Below are positions 49,801-62,457 of a stretch of 64,000 nt of DNA, in pieces (within the stretch, counting starts at the first letter, position 1; each line of letters opens with the position of its first letter). Location of the stretch: the NCBI GenBank assembly GCA_008360975.2, contig CM039184.1, positions 31,111,797 to 31,175,796 of the forward strand. The letters are read 5' to 3'. The notes under the pieces were generated by a model. The model did no database searches, was not told the origin of the DNA, and was given only the letters and a program-made list of their open reading frames with translations. The position numbers and the translations under genes are program-made. This DNA comes from Lichenostomus cassidix. Taxonomy: Eukaryota > Chordata > Aves > Passeriformes > Meliphagidae.

Positions 49801-52630
49801 ATTGGCAGGTTATGCCATATGGCTTAAGTGTGGGGCATTACCAACTACTGTTGCAGAATGACCGAAAAAAAAGAGACAACAGAGCTAAAAGGAGTAATTT
49901 GAGAAATGTGTTAAATGTAGCAAGAAGTCCTGTGATTTGTAATATCTCTTTCTGTGATGTAGCATGACAATGATTTGAAATGCCTGTGCCTATGCATGCT
50001 TTAATATGAGATTAGTGTTACACTCTTTTTCCTTACTCTACTTATATCAGGATGTGCTTAAAGTACGTTAGAAACAATATAAGTCTTTCCTGTGAATGAC
50101 TTTGAGCTTAGAGAGTTCTGATACTTGAGAGGTAGAAAACACATTTAAAAAGAAACTACTCATTTCAATCGCTTGTGAAGGATGTTAACATAAGGTAATG
50201 TCATCCGGAAAACAACAATTAGATGGAGAAAATGAAAAATGGTTTTGCATAACTTCATTAGATATTATTTGTCCATGACTAAAAGTTTAGTCTGTATCCT
50301 GAGTTTCCTGAACAGTTACATTTATTCAAATTTCAAGAAAGTAAACATTTACTGAATACTGTAAAATACAGTAATTTTTCACTTAAAAAGTCACATGCAA
50401 CTTCATGAGCTTAATAGGCTTGAAAGTTGCTCTCTCCTGGGGCATGTTGCAGGTATGTGTGGAATAACAAATGTAACGATTTAGTTTTTCAGATTAGCAC
50501 TTTCTCTATCCACTTCTTTGATTCTCAGTGTCAAAGAAGGTTGAATAGTTTTTCACCACTCCTTTTCCCTCAAGTGGATATCTGCAATCCTTTAGTTTTT
50601 ATGACACATTAACATGTAGAAATTTGAGAATTCAACCTTCCCTACCTTGAGTACTGAGTAACTCCTGTCCAGTTGATGCACTTCAAACCACAGTAGCTCT
50701 TGATTATGTGGAATGCTGATCCTTGCTTAACATTCTGCTAGTTAGGTATGATGGCATTCACAGTATAGTAAAGCTCCAGCAAAACCTACCAAGTTTTACA
50801 TATAATTTGCTTGTTTGCAGAGATGAGATAGGCTTGTAGATATGTAAAATGCTGCTGAATGTTTCTTTTATGCCTTCATGTTCTCTGGTCAAGAATTTCA
50901 AATTAATACTTGAAAAACAGTTATAATTTAACCGCATAGTTCCTAGAAATTTAACAGGCTTTGATACAAAATAAAGCATGTATGCAAGAACATGAGTTAT
51001 GACACTTACAGGAACCATAACTTTGTATTTCCTGACTTATGTTAAAGGCAGAATTAAATTCCTATTTGTACTAGCATTAATATAGTTCAGTGCATCAAAT
51101 ACCTTTCCTGGCCCTCGTATATTTTTCTTCCAGACCCAAACACCAATTTCACAGGGGGCTTTTGGGGGCATAAACAAAACTCTTAGTGTATGCTTAGGAT
51201 CAGTTGATTCTTTTTCTACCAGAGTTAAAAAATCCAGGTAATAATTTAGATAAAATAACCCTCAGTATTTTGTTTAGTTCACACAGCAGAAATAAATGAG
51301 AAGGTGAGAGTATTAGTCAATTCTAGGTGCTTGGTAAACAGTGGGGAATGCAGAAACCTCTAAATAAAACAAATCATGCTTTTAGGCACAAAAATTAGGG
51401 GGAAAAGGGTTTAAGGAAAGCACTACTGCTTCTATTTAACACAGAGGGGATTTCACTGTGCCATAATAACAATTTAGAAGTTAATGGAGACCTGAAAACA
51501 AGGGGTTGTTTCAAACTTAACATAGTTTACTCTCTGTGAATAGATTATTGGCAATTTTGAACAGTAACTCTCAGCAGAAAAGAAAGGTATGTCATTCTGA
51601 AAGGCTTTATCTGAAGCATATTAAAAATCAAGGTATCTGATGAGATGATGGTGGGCCTGGAAGGGACTACTGCTTCTGGGAGGGTCTGGAGTTTTGATCT
51701 TGATATTGATAAACATTTTCTTGTTTACTTCCTTGAGCTAAATTGAAAAAAGAAAAAAAAGTTGAAACCATGGTAGTGGAGAACTATATCTTGGGCCTTC
51801 ATGAAGGCTTTAACTGTCTCTGAACCACTGGTGTAGGTATATAAAAAGGAGACTTTAAAAATAAGCCTGACCAATTTATTTTCTGAAACACTGGCAGATA
51901 TGGCTTCCTCCTGGAAATGTACCAAAAGAGTGTAAAAGTATTCAGCCTTCTCTATAGTTCTAAGGGCATTCAATTTTTTTTGTTGTTGTTTTTTTTTGTT
52001 TTGTTTTGGTTTGGTTTTTTTCCCCCTGTTTTGTACAGCATCCTACAAATTACAAGGTAGAAAGATTACATTTTGCTTTGTCCTATAAATATTTATATTT
52101 GGCCATCTTGATTACAGGTAGTCACCGTGGTTAGAGACAAAAATTCTAGCCTGAAGTGAGACATTATGTCGCTAGTTCAGAATATTTTTTAATATGAAGA
52201 AAGAATTGTAGCTAAAAGAAGATAATGCACTGCAGACTACTCTGTGGTAGTATTTTGTATGTTGAGTTATAGGTTCAGTAATTCTGGTAACCATTTATTC
52301 TGTTAAGTCCATTTCATTTTATTGCATCTTCTTAATTTTGCTGCTTCTAGCACTTGTGCTTAGTGGACTGATGCAGAATTGGCAAAATGCTTATCATTCT
52401 GGCAGCTGATAATCACATTTGTTAGGAACCATGATCATACAGCTCAGACACACAATTACACAGAAGATAATATCTTCATTTGATGGGCTTTCATTTTATT
52501 ATGGAGTTACTCTTGCCACTCCAGTTAACATTAAGCTTCATTTTCCACTTTAATTTTATATGTTTTTTGCCACTAAATCAGCATATTTTACCTAGGTTCA
52601 TAGAATTCCTTGTGTGTAGATTCAGTGTAT
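46881..52630. other. Intergenic, no gene seen
   Basis: Unique AT-rich DNA. The stretches 47400-47660 and 48250-48640 are repeat-free and could be further conserved non-coding sequence, but nothing in one sequence proves it. A T/G-rich tract lies at 51973-52033. The open frames at 48246-48566, 50427-50612, 50758-51018, 51725-51973 and 52480-52800 are unrecognised. Confidence 0.65.
51973..52033. repeat. T/G-rich low-complexity tract
   Basis: TTGTTGTT, TTTTGTTTTG and GGTTTGGTTT units in succession, followed by a short C run. Confidence 0.85.
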
Positions 52631-52631
52631 T

Positions 52632-52675
52632 TCACAGAATTATAGAATGGTTTGGGTTTGAAGGGATCTTGAAGA
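52632..52675 (-). mobile_element. CR1 LINE 3'-tail fragment (antisense)
   Basis: CACAGAATTATAGAATGGTT followed by TGGGTTTGAAGGGATCTT is the reverse complement of a CR1 3' end. Only about 45 bp are recognisable. Confidence 0.75.
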
Positions 52676-52808
52676 AGCAGGAGACAGAGGGGATGTGGAG
52701 GAGGAATAGTTGGAGAGCAGCACTGCATACAGAGCCACACAGAACTGGGTGCTTGTCGAACAGCCTGTTATGGAGATTACATCGTGCAGGTAAAAGATGA
52801 AGGATTGC

Positions 52809-52864
52809 TATATATATATATCTATATCTATCTATCTATATATATGTATGAATGTATGTATGTA
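52809..52864. repeat. TA/TATC/TATG compound microsatellite
   Basis: (TA)n, then TATC units, (TA)n again, then GTAT/ATGTATG units over about 55 bp. A likely polymorphic microsatellite. Confidence 0.93.
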
Positions 52865-54096
52865 ATTGCTTTGCTTATGTAATGTCATTAACTGCAGTTC
52901 TTTTTGAATAAACCCATGGTACCAGCAAAGGCAGTTTAATCAGCCACCACTTTGAGTGGTTCTGTTGATAGAAGTAGGTGCGTGGGAGACTGAACAGTGC
53001 TTGGTGATACTAGTAGGTTACTTCCCCTGTAAAGACCCCTATATGGTTCCATGCAAGTTTCACATATAAGGTCAAGTATTGCTTTAGGAAAATCAAATTT
53101 GTAATCAGATTTATGTCACCAGATGTCTTCATTGAAAGATGTAAGCAAATGTGTTTTTATTGAAATTTTGCTATACTTGCAACTCTGTGTATCTTTGTGC
53201 ATTTTTTTGTTTTGTCTAGGAAAATTGGTGATTTATCAAACACAGCTTGTTGTGACATAACTAGTGTTACATCTTGTATCTCTTTACATTAAGAGAATAG
53301 CAGAAATAACATGGATCGTTGTGAATTCCAAATATGCTTTATGGGAAAAAATTAATTAATTTTAACTTTATGGAGCTGTAAAACCGTGTAGCTGCTGAGA
53401 TCATCTATGATTGTTGCTGACAAAGTTTATTATGCTCTATATTTGATGATACAATATGCTGTTACATTTTCCCTTCATGCATATACCTCTGTCTGCGTAA
53501 TATGCCAAATTATGTTCTGTAGAATGTTGAAAAACTTGAGTAACTTTGGGGATGAAGCTTCATAGTAATACATTGCATGGAGTTTTATACATGATTATGA
53601 AGTGTTCTAAAATATTGTCACATGCTGAATTTGTGCAGGGACTAATTGGGAAGAGAGCTTACATAGTAGTGTGGGTAGTTTTGTACTCCAGCAGAAGCCT
53701 TACATATATGGTGTCTTGTAATGTAAAACTCTTCTGAGGGCTCAACAGTGACTGTTCCTTCTATTGGGATGATTATTTCCTGGGATAGCTGCAGTTATGA
53801 AAGGATTTATACACTGCCCCATATCAGCCTAGATTGGTTAGCAGCTGCCTTATGTCCTCTTCTACTTTAACAAGAATTGTGACATACAGTCTTGCAGCAT
53901 AGTTGCCCAATATCCAGGTTTTTCTGTATCCTACTAATGGGACTTTCGCCTTGCTAAACTGGGGAAATATTTATGGCAACATTATGTGGCCATAAGTTTT
54001 TGAAATTAGCAATACCCTGGGACAAAAAGAAAAGGAATTCCGTGCTGTTTCTAGTCTACTTTTTCTAGTTTGGGACTTCTCGCCAATGCACTTTCA
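52865..54096. other. Intergenic, no gene seen
   Basis: Unique AT-rich sequence. A 63-residue frame (53546-53737) is unrecognised. Confidence 0.7.
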
Positions 54097-54215
54097 TTTG
54101 GACAACCCTCTCAGGGCACATGGTGGGACTCTTAGGAATCACTGTGCTGGGCCAGGAGTTGGGCTTGATGATCCTTGTGGGTTCCTTCCAATTTGGCATA
54201 TTCTGTGATTCTGTT
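54097..54215 (+). mobile_element. CR1 LINE 3'-end fragment
   Basis: TTTGGACAACCCTCTCAGGG, GGGCCAGGAGTTGGGCTTGA and ATGATCCTTGTGGGTTCC lead into TTCTGTGATTCTGT, the CR1 tail. About 120 bp remain, similar to the fragment at 14608-14778. Confidence 0.88.
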
Positions 54216-55777
54216 ATCTCTTTCAGGGTGTATACGGTATTATTTCTGACAATGGATTTTTGAAGATGCTTGCTTGCCAGCAGAAGCAGGAAATGGAAGA
54301 GTATGCAGTGTCACTTTTTGAAGAAATGGCTTTTGCTGTTCTCCATGATTCCTTCGGAAGCAGCGGTGATGTATGCCAGCATGCAGGGATCCTCAGTAGA
54401 CAGGCATATTCATATTGCCTATTTCAGTGCTGAAGAAGGTGAATCAATCAAGGTAGTTGATTTGCTTACTTGGGTCTTATTCTGAGTCTGTGAGAAGAGC
54501 AAAAATTGGCCAATAAGAATTTTGTAAAAAATAAGATATGGTCTCCACTGCAAGGAGAGCTTCAAGGTATGAAAATGGACCTTTGCTGAACTTTTTTCAC
54601 CGAAGTAGTGATTTGACACAGCTGTCTGAGGAGCTTTTGATTTAAGCTTAGCATTAAAATCAAATTTATCAGAGTTCTGATTGTGGTGACAGTTATGAAA
54701 CAAACAAAATTTTGAACTGAGGAATTCTTACTTTATGCTTTGCTATGTGCCTCCAAATCTACGTCCTTCCTGGGATTTTGTGAACTTAAATGACCTTAAA
54801 AATTGCAAAACTTCTTTTTTCCTCTAGTCAAAAGTGATTGCAATATTTTTCTCTACAGATTTCCTTGCTCTGGGTTGAAGTTCTATTATTCTGTAAGCAA
54901 ATATGCTTCTGCATAGATGGTCAGTTTAAGGAGAGAGTCACTAAGAAACAGATAGTACATCCCTGAGGCAACTAACACCTGCTAATAATTTGATCAAAAG
55001 GAAGAAAGCTGAGCTTGATTATAGTACTAGAGAAATGTAACTTAGTTATTCAGAAATACCTGCTTCTTGTAAGATTTTTAGGTTAATGGGCTTTTAAAGC
55101 TGTTCAGAAAAGCCTATCATAGGTCTAATATAGTTTTGGTAATCAGAGGAATGCAAAGAAAAAAGCAAAAGACATTTAAAATCTGCTTTCAGCTGCACTT
55201 TATTGTCATTTTCATATAGACTTTAAATTATTCTATTTAATATTCATTTAAGTTAGGCTTAATTTAAGAATATTATGGCAGTACACATAGTAATGTCATC
55301 TCATGAAAACTGATCTTTGAACTCAGCCAAAATCTTCTCCTTTCACCTTCAACAGTTACCAGGGACATTTATGTAAAAGTTGTGGTTACCTAGTGTAAGT
55401 ATTTTGAGCTAGGTGAGTGCCTATAGCAGCAAAATTACTTGAGAGATAAATCTGCATTTAAATAAACTCTGCATTTAAATAAATATCTGCATTTAAATAA
55501 ATATTTATTGAAATCGGTGAGAAGTAATAAACCAGAATTTCAACTATGAAAATATGTGTAGGAATTTAATATAGATATGAGAAATAGATAATGTCATAAA
55601 TATTATTGTCCATTTATCTATAACAAGGTTTTGCCTCTATTTCTGCTATTACTTAACATTTTAGACTCAGTGTTTTGAGAACAGCTGAAGCATAAGTATT
55701 CAATTAAAATCGGTTTTGTGATATAGAATACTTACTTCCTTAAAAAATAGCTGCCTCTGGAGTGTTATTAAAAAATA
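54216..55777. other. Intergenic, no gene seen
   Basis: Unique AT-rich sequence with a three-copy tandem repeat at 55451-55503. The open frames at 54270-54703 are short and unrecognised. Confidence 0.7.
55451..55503. repeat. Three-copy 17-18-bp tandem repeat
   Basis: Copies at 55451-55467, 55468-55485 and 55486-55503 share TCTGCATTTAAATAAA. Each carries a TTTAAATAAA core. Confidence 0.9.
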
Positions 55778-56393
55778 TGTCCCTGGAGTGTTGCAGTTGC
55801 CCTGGCGCACCTGAGCGCCCCTGACCCATGGGCAGACAGTGACCCAGGGACACAGTCATGGGAGTGAAAAGTGACTCTCCCAAGCTGCCTTACTCCCAGA
55901 GTCATGAGTTCATCCAGACTGCCACTGATTGGTTGTGCTCTTCTCCCCTCCCTTGTTGCATTTATGGTCATGTTCTAGATCGTTCGCCTTTGTCTGTACC
56001 CCTGTTGTTCTCTGATTTGTTACTTGAAAGAGTTATCCCTCCTTCCCCTATACCTGATTGTATGAGACTGATGCCACTTCCTAATCCCACTGCCCTCATT
56101 GGTTCCCTCGAGTTTCTCCTCCCCTTTTCCTCCTCCCTTAAAACCCAGCACCCGAAGAGATTCGGGGCCATTTGGTTGCTGTTTCCAGTTTCCCTCCATC
56201 CTGTCATTCCTCCCCTTACTTCTCAATAAACTCTCTGGAATGCTGACCAAACGGACTGCATTTCTTGTTTGGATGCGAACTGGTTTTCAAGCGCCCCGTC
56301 TATCTCAGGAGCTCCACCTGTCCTGCACTGCCCATCCAGCAGTGGTCCCCCGCTTCTCCGGACTCAGCCCATTGGGGGCCGAGAAACCCTACA
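55778..56393 (+). mobile_element. ERV1-like (gammaretrovirus-type) LTR
   Basis: A GC-richer block starts TGTCCCTGGAGTGTTGCAGT and has LTR architecture: a C/T-rich U3, a TTAAAA TATA-like box (about 56138) followed within ~25 bp by a likely cap site, and AATAAA (56224-56229). A U5-like stretch follows, ending ...CCCTACA at 56393. Directly after one base comes TGGAGGTC, which equals the first eight bases of a tRNA-Gln primer-binding site. The block could therefore be a 5' LTR with a remnant leader rather than a pure solo LTR. No gag/pol/env follows. Boundaries at the 3' side are uncertain and no convincing target duplication pairs with 56393. The long open frames across it (55858-56638) are not genes. 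Confidence 0.68.
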
Positions 56394-56467
56394 CTGGAGG
56401 TCGAGGCTTTGTGGTTTTCTCAAGCCTAACCTTAAGCGTAAGCCTAACCCTAAGTGGAGCAGTGAAT
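56394..56467 (+). other. Probable retroviral leader remnant with telomere-like repeats
   Basis: The region follows the LTR and contains the near-repeats AAGCCTAACCTT (56422-56433) and AAGCCTAACCCT (56440-56451), which resemble the telomeric CCCTAA unit. It may be internal ERV leader sequence. The A/T-rich hexamer AAAATA occurs both just before the LTR (55772-55777) and at 56468-56473, so the insertion could extend to here, although that match is low in complexity. Confidence 0.35.
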
Positions 56468-56473
56468 AAAATA

Positions 56474-59400
56474 AACAAAATTTGGAGTTCTGTATATCCA
56501 ACAGTTAGATGTATTTGCAATGCTGATCAAAGATGCTTTCTCTCTAAGTTAGAGAAATTGCATCTGTCATCATATGTACAATTGTCTTGTAATGACGCAA
56601 GGAAAATGGAAATATCTCAAAGTGGAAAATTCATTTAGCAGAAATAGATGGAGGTGAAAGTAAGGTGGAGTAGTGGTGTCTCTCCCAGAGACATGCTCTA
56701 GAAGAGTATTTACTGAATATTTACCATAGCTACATGAAGATCAAAAACCTCCCCAAAAAGTAAAATATTGACTAAAAAAACAATTCTCAGAAACAGTTGC
56801 TTCTGGTTAAATGTTGTGTGAAACTTGCACATTCTTCATATGGAGAGAGAAAAAGTCATAAAATTATTTGATGCGTACTGGAATAGAGAGAAAGAGTGGA
56901 TCCTGGGTCTTTGGGAATCTGCTGGATTTGCTAACGTAGGGGAGGAGAATGTGTATAATTGCAAAGGGATTTTGAGGCACATGCTTACCTCTTGATGAAG
57001 GCTGGTAATGAAGACGAAAGGAGATCTCGAACAGCAAAGGAGGGAAGATATTAACCAAACTCTGTGGAATGGCACTTCAGCTGAAGGTAAAGTAATCTCT
57101 TTATCTATGCAAAAGGCAACAAATATTTTTAGGATCGGTGGACCAATAAAGCCAGAGTCTGCTTTGATTCAACACTGGGCTTTGAATTTTCACACTGCTA
57201 TGGAGAGGGATGAAGGTAAGGAAGCCAAGTTTTATTTGATGGCTGAATAGTGTTGTTATTTGATTGTCATCTTCAAGGACATGAGAATCAAAAATATACT
57301 ACTAAATCAGGGTTTTGTTTGTTTTGTTTGTTTGCTTTTTCTTTTTTGTTGGTGTTTGTTTTGTGTTCATGCAGCTTCTTCTTCTCATGAACATAGGTAA
57401 TATCATCTTTATGTTTGATGTTTATTCAAATAATAGAGGGTTAGAAAGGGAGGCATAACATTTACCTAGATGTTTGTAAGCTCCAGGACATTATTTGCAG
57501 GTGTCTGTAATATTAAGTGGAGATATAGCTCTGTCTGTTATAGGGTCTTTTGGATTATTTCTAGCTTATATTTCTAGTACAGCATTTGTGGAGGAATGGG
57601 TTGCACAGCCTTTAAAAAGCAAAACCAACAAAACAAAAAATCGAGCACAAAGTCAGATTAACCCCCACTGGTCTGAAAATGTAATTGGATTAGGTAAATG
57701 TTCAGTAATGATCTTTAAATGTTTGCACTCCCTCAGGAATATTTGCAAAAGTGGAAATGGAAATTATCATCTCTTCAAGAGTTCTGTGGGTTGAGAATCA
57801 GTGAAGAGTTATTGAAAATGAAGAACTGAAGTAATACTGTAATACAAATGGAACAACCATAAAAAAATTTCTCTCTGGATGTGAATGAGCTATGTTGTCA
57901 TTTAAACTCGACTTCAGTCAGGTGTCAATTTTGGATCAAGACTGGCACTATAAAGAGTACAAAACCAGAGGCATCACAGCTGAAAGTAATGGGGGACACA
58001 AGAACTAATGCTTCAGGGACAGGAAAACATATATTGCCCTAAAAGCAATATTGCTCAGAATTAGAAAGAAGTCCATATCTCCTGAATGTTCCTAAAGTGT
58101 AGAAAGTTTGTAACCTGGAGCTGAAATCAGGGTTTTAAGTTCAGGGCCACTCCTTATTCTATGGAAATGAAAGAACAAAAAGTCAGAACTGTAGTATGTC
58201 TTTGACTCAGGTTTTAAACGTTTCTGTGAATTATATCAGGATTTTTTGTGTGTGTGGCTGCATACTTAGTGACCAAAGAAGCAGAGTACATCTCTATGGG
58301 AATAATCTCATGCAAAAGTGATATGGTTTATGCATGCATTAGTTACTCTACTACCAGTGGGATAACACACGTGTGACAGTAGGACTCAGAAATTACCATC
58401 TGGGTAACTACTTGCTCTTTGGGACCTATTAGAAGTTGGCTACCTTTTAAAGTTATTCTGAATATTGATGAGCATCTAAATGGGTACATTTTTATTTACT
58501 GGGAACCAAAGGAATGCAGAGTTCTAAATACACCTAGGCCCCAGAGATTTTGAACTCAGCTATAAAAAGAGAACTTTTCAAATTTGCAGTCAGAAAGAAG
58601 ACATAGACTCCTTAATATATTGTTTAAGAATTAGGTGTTTGCTCGGTATTTTCGTAATTTGAACTAACAGAAACATTGTCTACTGGTCAGTAGTCACAGG
58701 TGAAAACAAGACCTTGTAGGCATCAATAAGAATTCTGTCAACAGCATCAAGGGAGCTAGGATTTGCATATTAATTTCTGGATGTGTGTGCATTACACTCA
58801 TGAATAACTAGAGTAAAGCACTCTATCTATATCCCGAAATCTGCGTTTCATGTTTCTACATACCAAATAGGTATATAATTGCATACACTCTACTCTAGAG
58901 CCTATACCCTTGGATAGGCAAACATAGGGTTCTAAATATGTCTGTTGACAAATACACAGATTGCCTGAGAAAATCCTTAGATGCAGTAATTTAGTGCTGG
59001 CTATATGCAGTATGCCTGCGTATCAATTGCAATGACACAGTAAAGTTTATTATGGATTTTCACAGGTGTAGTGTGATATCAAGTTTAAAAGGTGCTTGAG
59101 GAATACAAACTACTGATGAAAAGTGTAAGGAAGAAGTAAACTGTATCTTATGCATTAGAAGAATGATGCTAAGAGCACTACACCTGATGGAGTTATAAAC
59201 TAGCTGCATTAATGTATACATTTTACAATGTATATAATACAGCGCCATTTTTGGGAACAATGAATAGCCAACTGGAAATTTCTCAAGTTTCCCTTTAAGG
59301 GCATGACTTTGAAGTGTACACAGATGACTGAATTTTTTTTGTAGCAGCAGAGTTGGATGGTCATTCATATTTTTAAATTATAGAATTTTTCTCTGTGATC

Positions 59401-61169
59401 CTTTTTTGTTCACTTTCAATCTACATTTATGTGATTCAGCTTTATTGACATGACAGTTTGCAAAAAGTGAGTTTCAAAGTCATGTGCTTGACAATTAAAG
59501 TAAAATGGATTTTAAATTTACATACATACAGTAATCTCATCAGCAGTCTTTGCACATTTGTCTGCTTGGGAAACAGGTCTAATGGTGATATTCAATTGTT
59601 CCTACTCACAGTGAATAAAGTGCACAATGATTTGTGATGTCTTTAAAATTACATTGAAAGCTAAGGAATTTCTCAGAAGACTTTAACAGTTGGGTTTCTG
59701 TTTTAGGTTGATTGCCAAGATACTGTCATTTGGTCAAAACTTTGTCCTTTATAGTCTATTAATCTAGCTTCTATTTCTCCACATTTTTTGTTTTAACATA
59801 TGGATGCATTGTATTATGTGTAGATGAAGCTCTGGTCTTAAGAATCAAAATATTTAAGGCTCCTTGGCTTGCAAATTAGCTTTGTTTGGTGTTTGCTTAA
59901 AATCTCTGTCAAACTGGGTGTCAAAATTGTGGAAGAATTTTAGCCTAAAAACCCTGGTAACATCTAAGTATGCTCAGATTGAGCACAGTTTACAGCATGG
60001 TTTACATGCAGTGCCTATGTCACTTTAGAAGACAGTGAATCCCAGGAGAAATCCTGTTGTCCTTTGATGGGATGAGCTTGCTGATCAAAGGTTTACACAC
60101 ACCTAAAATGCATTTGAACTTTACACGTACTCTGTCAGCAAAGGCCGTGTGCGCACCCCACTTGCTATTCAGTCTGCTGTCATGCTGTATTTTATCTTTT
60201 ACTGATACAAGTACTTCTGAGTTCATATTTCAAACCACATAATTGAAATGGTAGACGTCTAGGGCTTCTTCAATGTGTTTTCCTCTAATTAAAGATATTT
60301 TAGAACAAATAGCTCTAATATTTCATCCAATTTTTGGTTTACCAGCAAGAACCCTGTCTTATATTGTAGGCAGAATGATGTAGATAGATCCCAGGTTACC
60401 AGGTCAGGAGAAACTATATGAAGCCTTTCTTAGCTAAATACTTGCTGAATTTTTTGCATCACTTTACAATTGAAATGGTAAAAGAGTGTTTCTTCAATGA
60501 TTATACTTTCTTTGTGCTGTTCTTCAGAAAGGTATAACTTTTGGGAGATGCTTATCCCTTCTCTGACAGTAGAAGAGGTAGAAGCTGGGGCAGTACGAAT
60601 CTTATTTACATGGAATTTGAGTTCCTACAGTGATTTGCAAACCAGCAAAAACATGCAATGCCAAAATAATGCATTTAGCATCCATAGCCTCGGTCTTCAT
60701 GCTTATTTGGGATTGATAAAACTTCTTTTTTATAGTACAGTATAGCCAAACATCACTACTAAGCACTTCCATTCAGTCTGATAAATAGAACTAATTTAAC
60801 TTTAATTAAGTCTAAAGTGACTTAACTAAAACCATTAGAGGCAGCTGAAAAGAATGTAAGCAAGCTATCTTTTCTTCCTTCATTCAGATAGTTTTTGTTC
60901 TCCTTCAGTAGCTTTTTTCTGTGATGTATTTGAAAGAAGCATTTCTGGTAGCCAAATATCAGAGTATTTTACTAGACCCATATTTGTTGCATAGAAGGAA
61001 GTGACAACCACAAGAAAACTAAGACAGCACATTATTTAAATGGACATGCAAGTATTTTCTTTTTGTATTTTCTTTTCCCAAATACGTATTTCTTCTACCC
61101 TTGTGTGTATAATTCAATTTATTATAAGCTCCAATTTACTCTTTAGTAGTTACTGTAAAAAAGTCATTT
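56474..61169. other. Intergenic, no gene seen
   Basis: Unique AT-rich DNA with a T/G-rich tract at 57311-57370. The open frames (56836-57250, 57495-57794, 59060-59368, 60020-60242, 60497-60745) are at most 102 residues and unrecognised. Confidence 0.65.
57311..57370. repeat. T/G-rich low-complexity tract
   Basis: GTTTT/GTTTG units and T runs. No other feature seen. Confidence 0.85.
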
Positions 61170-62055
61170 CACTAACGACTTGGATGGAGGACTTGAGGAA
61201 ATACCAAGTAAGTTTGCCAACAGCACTAAATTGGGAGGAGCTGTCAACTCCCTTGAGGTCAAGAGAGACCTCAACAACTTAGAGAAATGGGCAATCACCA
61301 ACCATATGATGTGTAACAAGTGCCAGATTCTGCATGTGGGACAGGGCAACCCTGGCGGTGTGTGTATAAACTGGGAAACGAGAAGCTGGAAAGCAGCACT
61401 GTAGAAAGGGACCTGGGGATTCTGGTCGATGGCAAGTTGAACATGAGTCAGCTGTGCCCTGCAGACAGGAGGGACATCCATGTTCTGGGGGGCATGAGGG
61501 CATCGCCAGCTGGGCAAGGGAGGGGATTGTCCTGCTCTGCTCTGCACTGGGGTGGCTTCACCTCAAGTGCTGGGGTGCCACAACATAAGAAAGACATTAA
61601 GCTGTTAGAGAGTGTCCAGAGGAGGGAGTGAAGATGGTGAAGGGTCTGGAGGAGAAGCCTTATGAGGAGTGATTGAGGTCACTTGGTCTGTTCAGCCTGG
61701 AGGAAAGGAGACTGAGGGGAGACCTCATTTTTGTCTTTAACATTCTCATGAGGGGATGCAGAGGGGCAAGTACCAATCTTGTCACTCTTGTGACTGGAGA
61801 CAGACTTAAGGAAATGGTGTGAAGCTCAGTTGGGGGACATTTAGGTTGGATATCAGGAAAAGTTTTTCACCCAGATGGTGCTGGGCACTTTCCCCAGGAA
61901 AGTGGTCACAACACCAAGCCTCTCTGAATTCAAGAAGTGTTTGGATAATCTCAGGAACATGGAGTAAATCTTGGGGTATCCTGTGCAGGGCCAGGAGTTG
62001 AACTTGAGGATCCTGATGGCTCTCTTCCAAATCATCATATTCCATGATTCTATAT
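61170..62055 (+). mobile_element. CR1 LINE, 5'-truncated, RT C-terminus plus 3' UTR
   Basis: It begins in ORF2 RT sequence (LDGGLEEIPSKFANSTKLGG, then EVKRDLNNLEKWA and NKCQILHVGQGNPGG), continues with ESSTVERDLGILVDGKLNMS, and passes into the 3' UTR (GGTCTGTTCAGCCTGGAGGA; TCAAGAAGTGTTTGGATAAT). It ends ATATTCCATGATTCTAT near 62055. Frame changes between these segments show that it is inactive. Confidence 0.93.
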
Positions 62056-62388
62056 TTATGTATACAGGTGAAAAATCACTGTATCCTCTTTGAGGAGTAT
62101 CAGTATTTACCAACACTATTTACATAAGCCTTTTTTCTTTAATGGTGAATTATAGACAGATTCAGACATGAAGAAATTCAATAGGTTATTAAAAAAAAAG
62201 AAGCTAACTTTAGTAGGACTTCTCATTACCAGATTTCTTATGTGTTACCTGTCTCCAAATACATAATACTGGTTTATGTGACACCCACAACCCAGCTTTT
62301 TGTGAAGCTCAACCCTTTTTTAAAGCTGTGAAGCGGTGAAACAGGTTGTGCTGAGACAATGTCTCTGTTCTTGATTGTGTATATGTGT
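62056..62388. other. Intergenic, no gene seen
   Basis: Short unique spacer between two CR1 pieces. Nothing recognised. Confidence 0.7.
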
Positions 62389-62457
62389 TTGTAGGTTGGC
62401 TTACATGACCTCCAAAGATCCCTTCCAGCTTAAATTATTCCATAATTATATGATACA
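62389..62457 (+). mobile_element. CR1 LINE 3'-tail fragment (diverged)
   Basis: CATGACCTCCAAAGATCCCT, TCCAGCTTAAATTATTCC and ATAATTATATGA resemble a CR1 3' end of a subtype ending in ATTCCATGATTATATG. Only about 65 bp are recognisable. Confidence 0.65.

Noticed and set aside
56422..56451. Interstitial telomere repeat
   Set aside because: Only two degenerate CCTAACC-type units separated by other bases. Too few to call an interstitial telomeric array.
55858..56638. Open frames of 123 and 179 residues on the plus strand
   Set aside because: They lie across an LTR with its poly(A) signal and show LTR/leader sequence, not protein.
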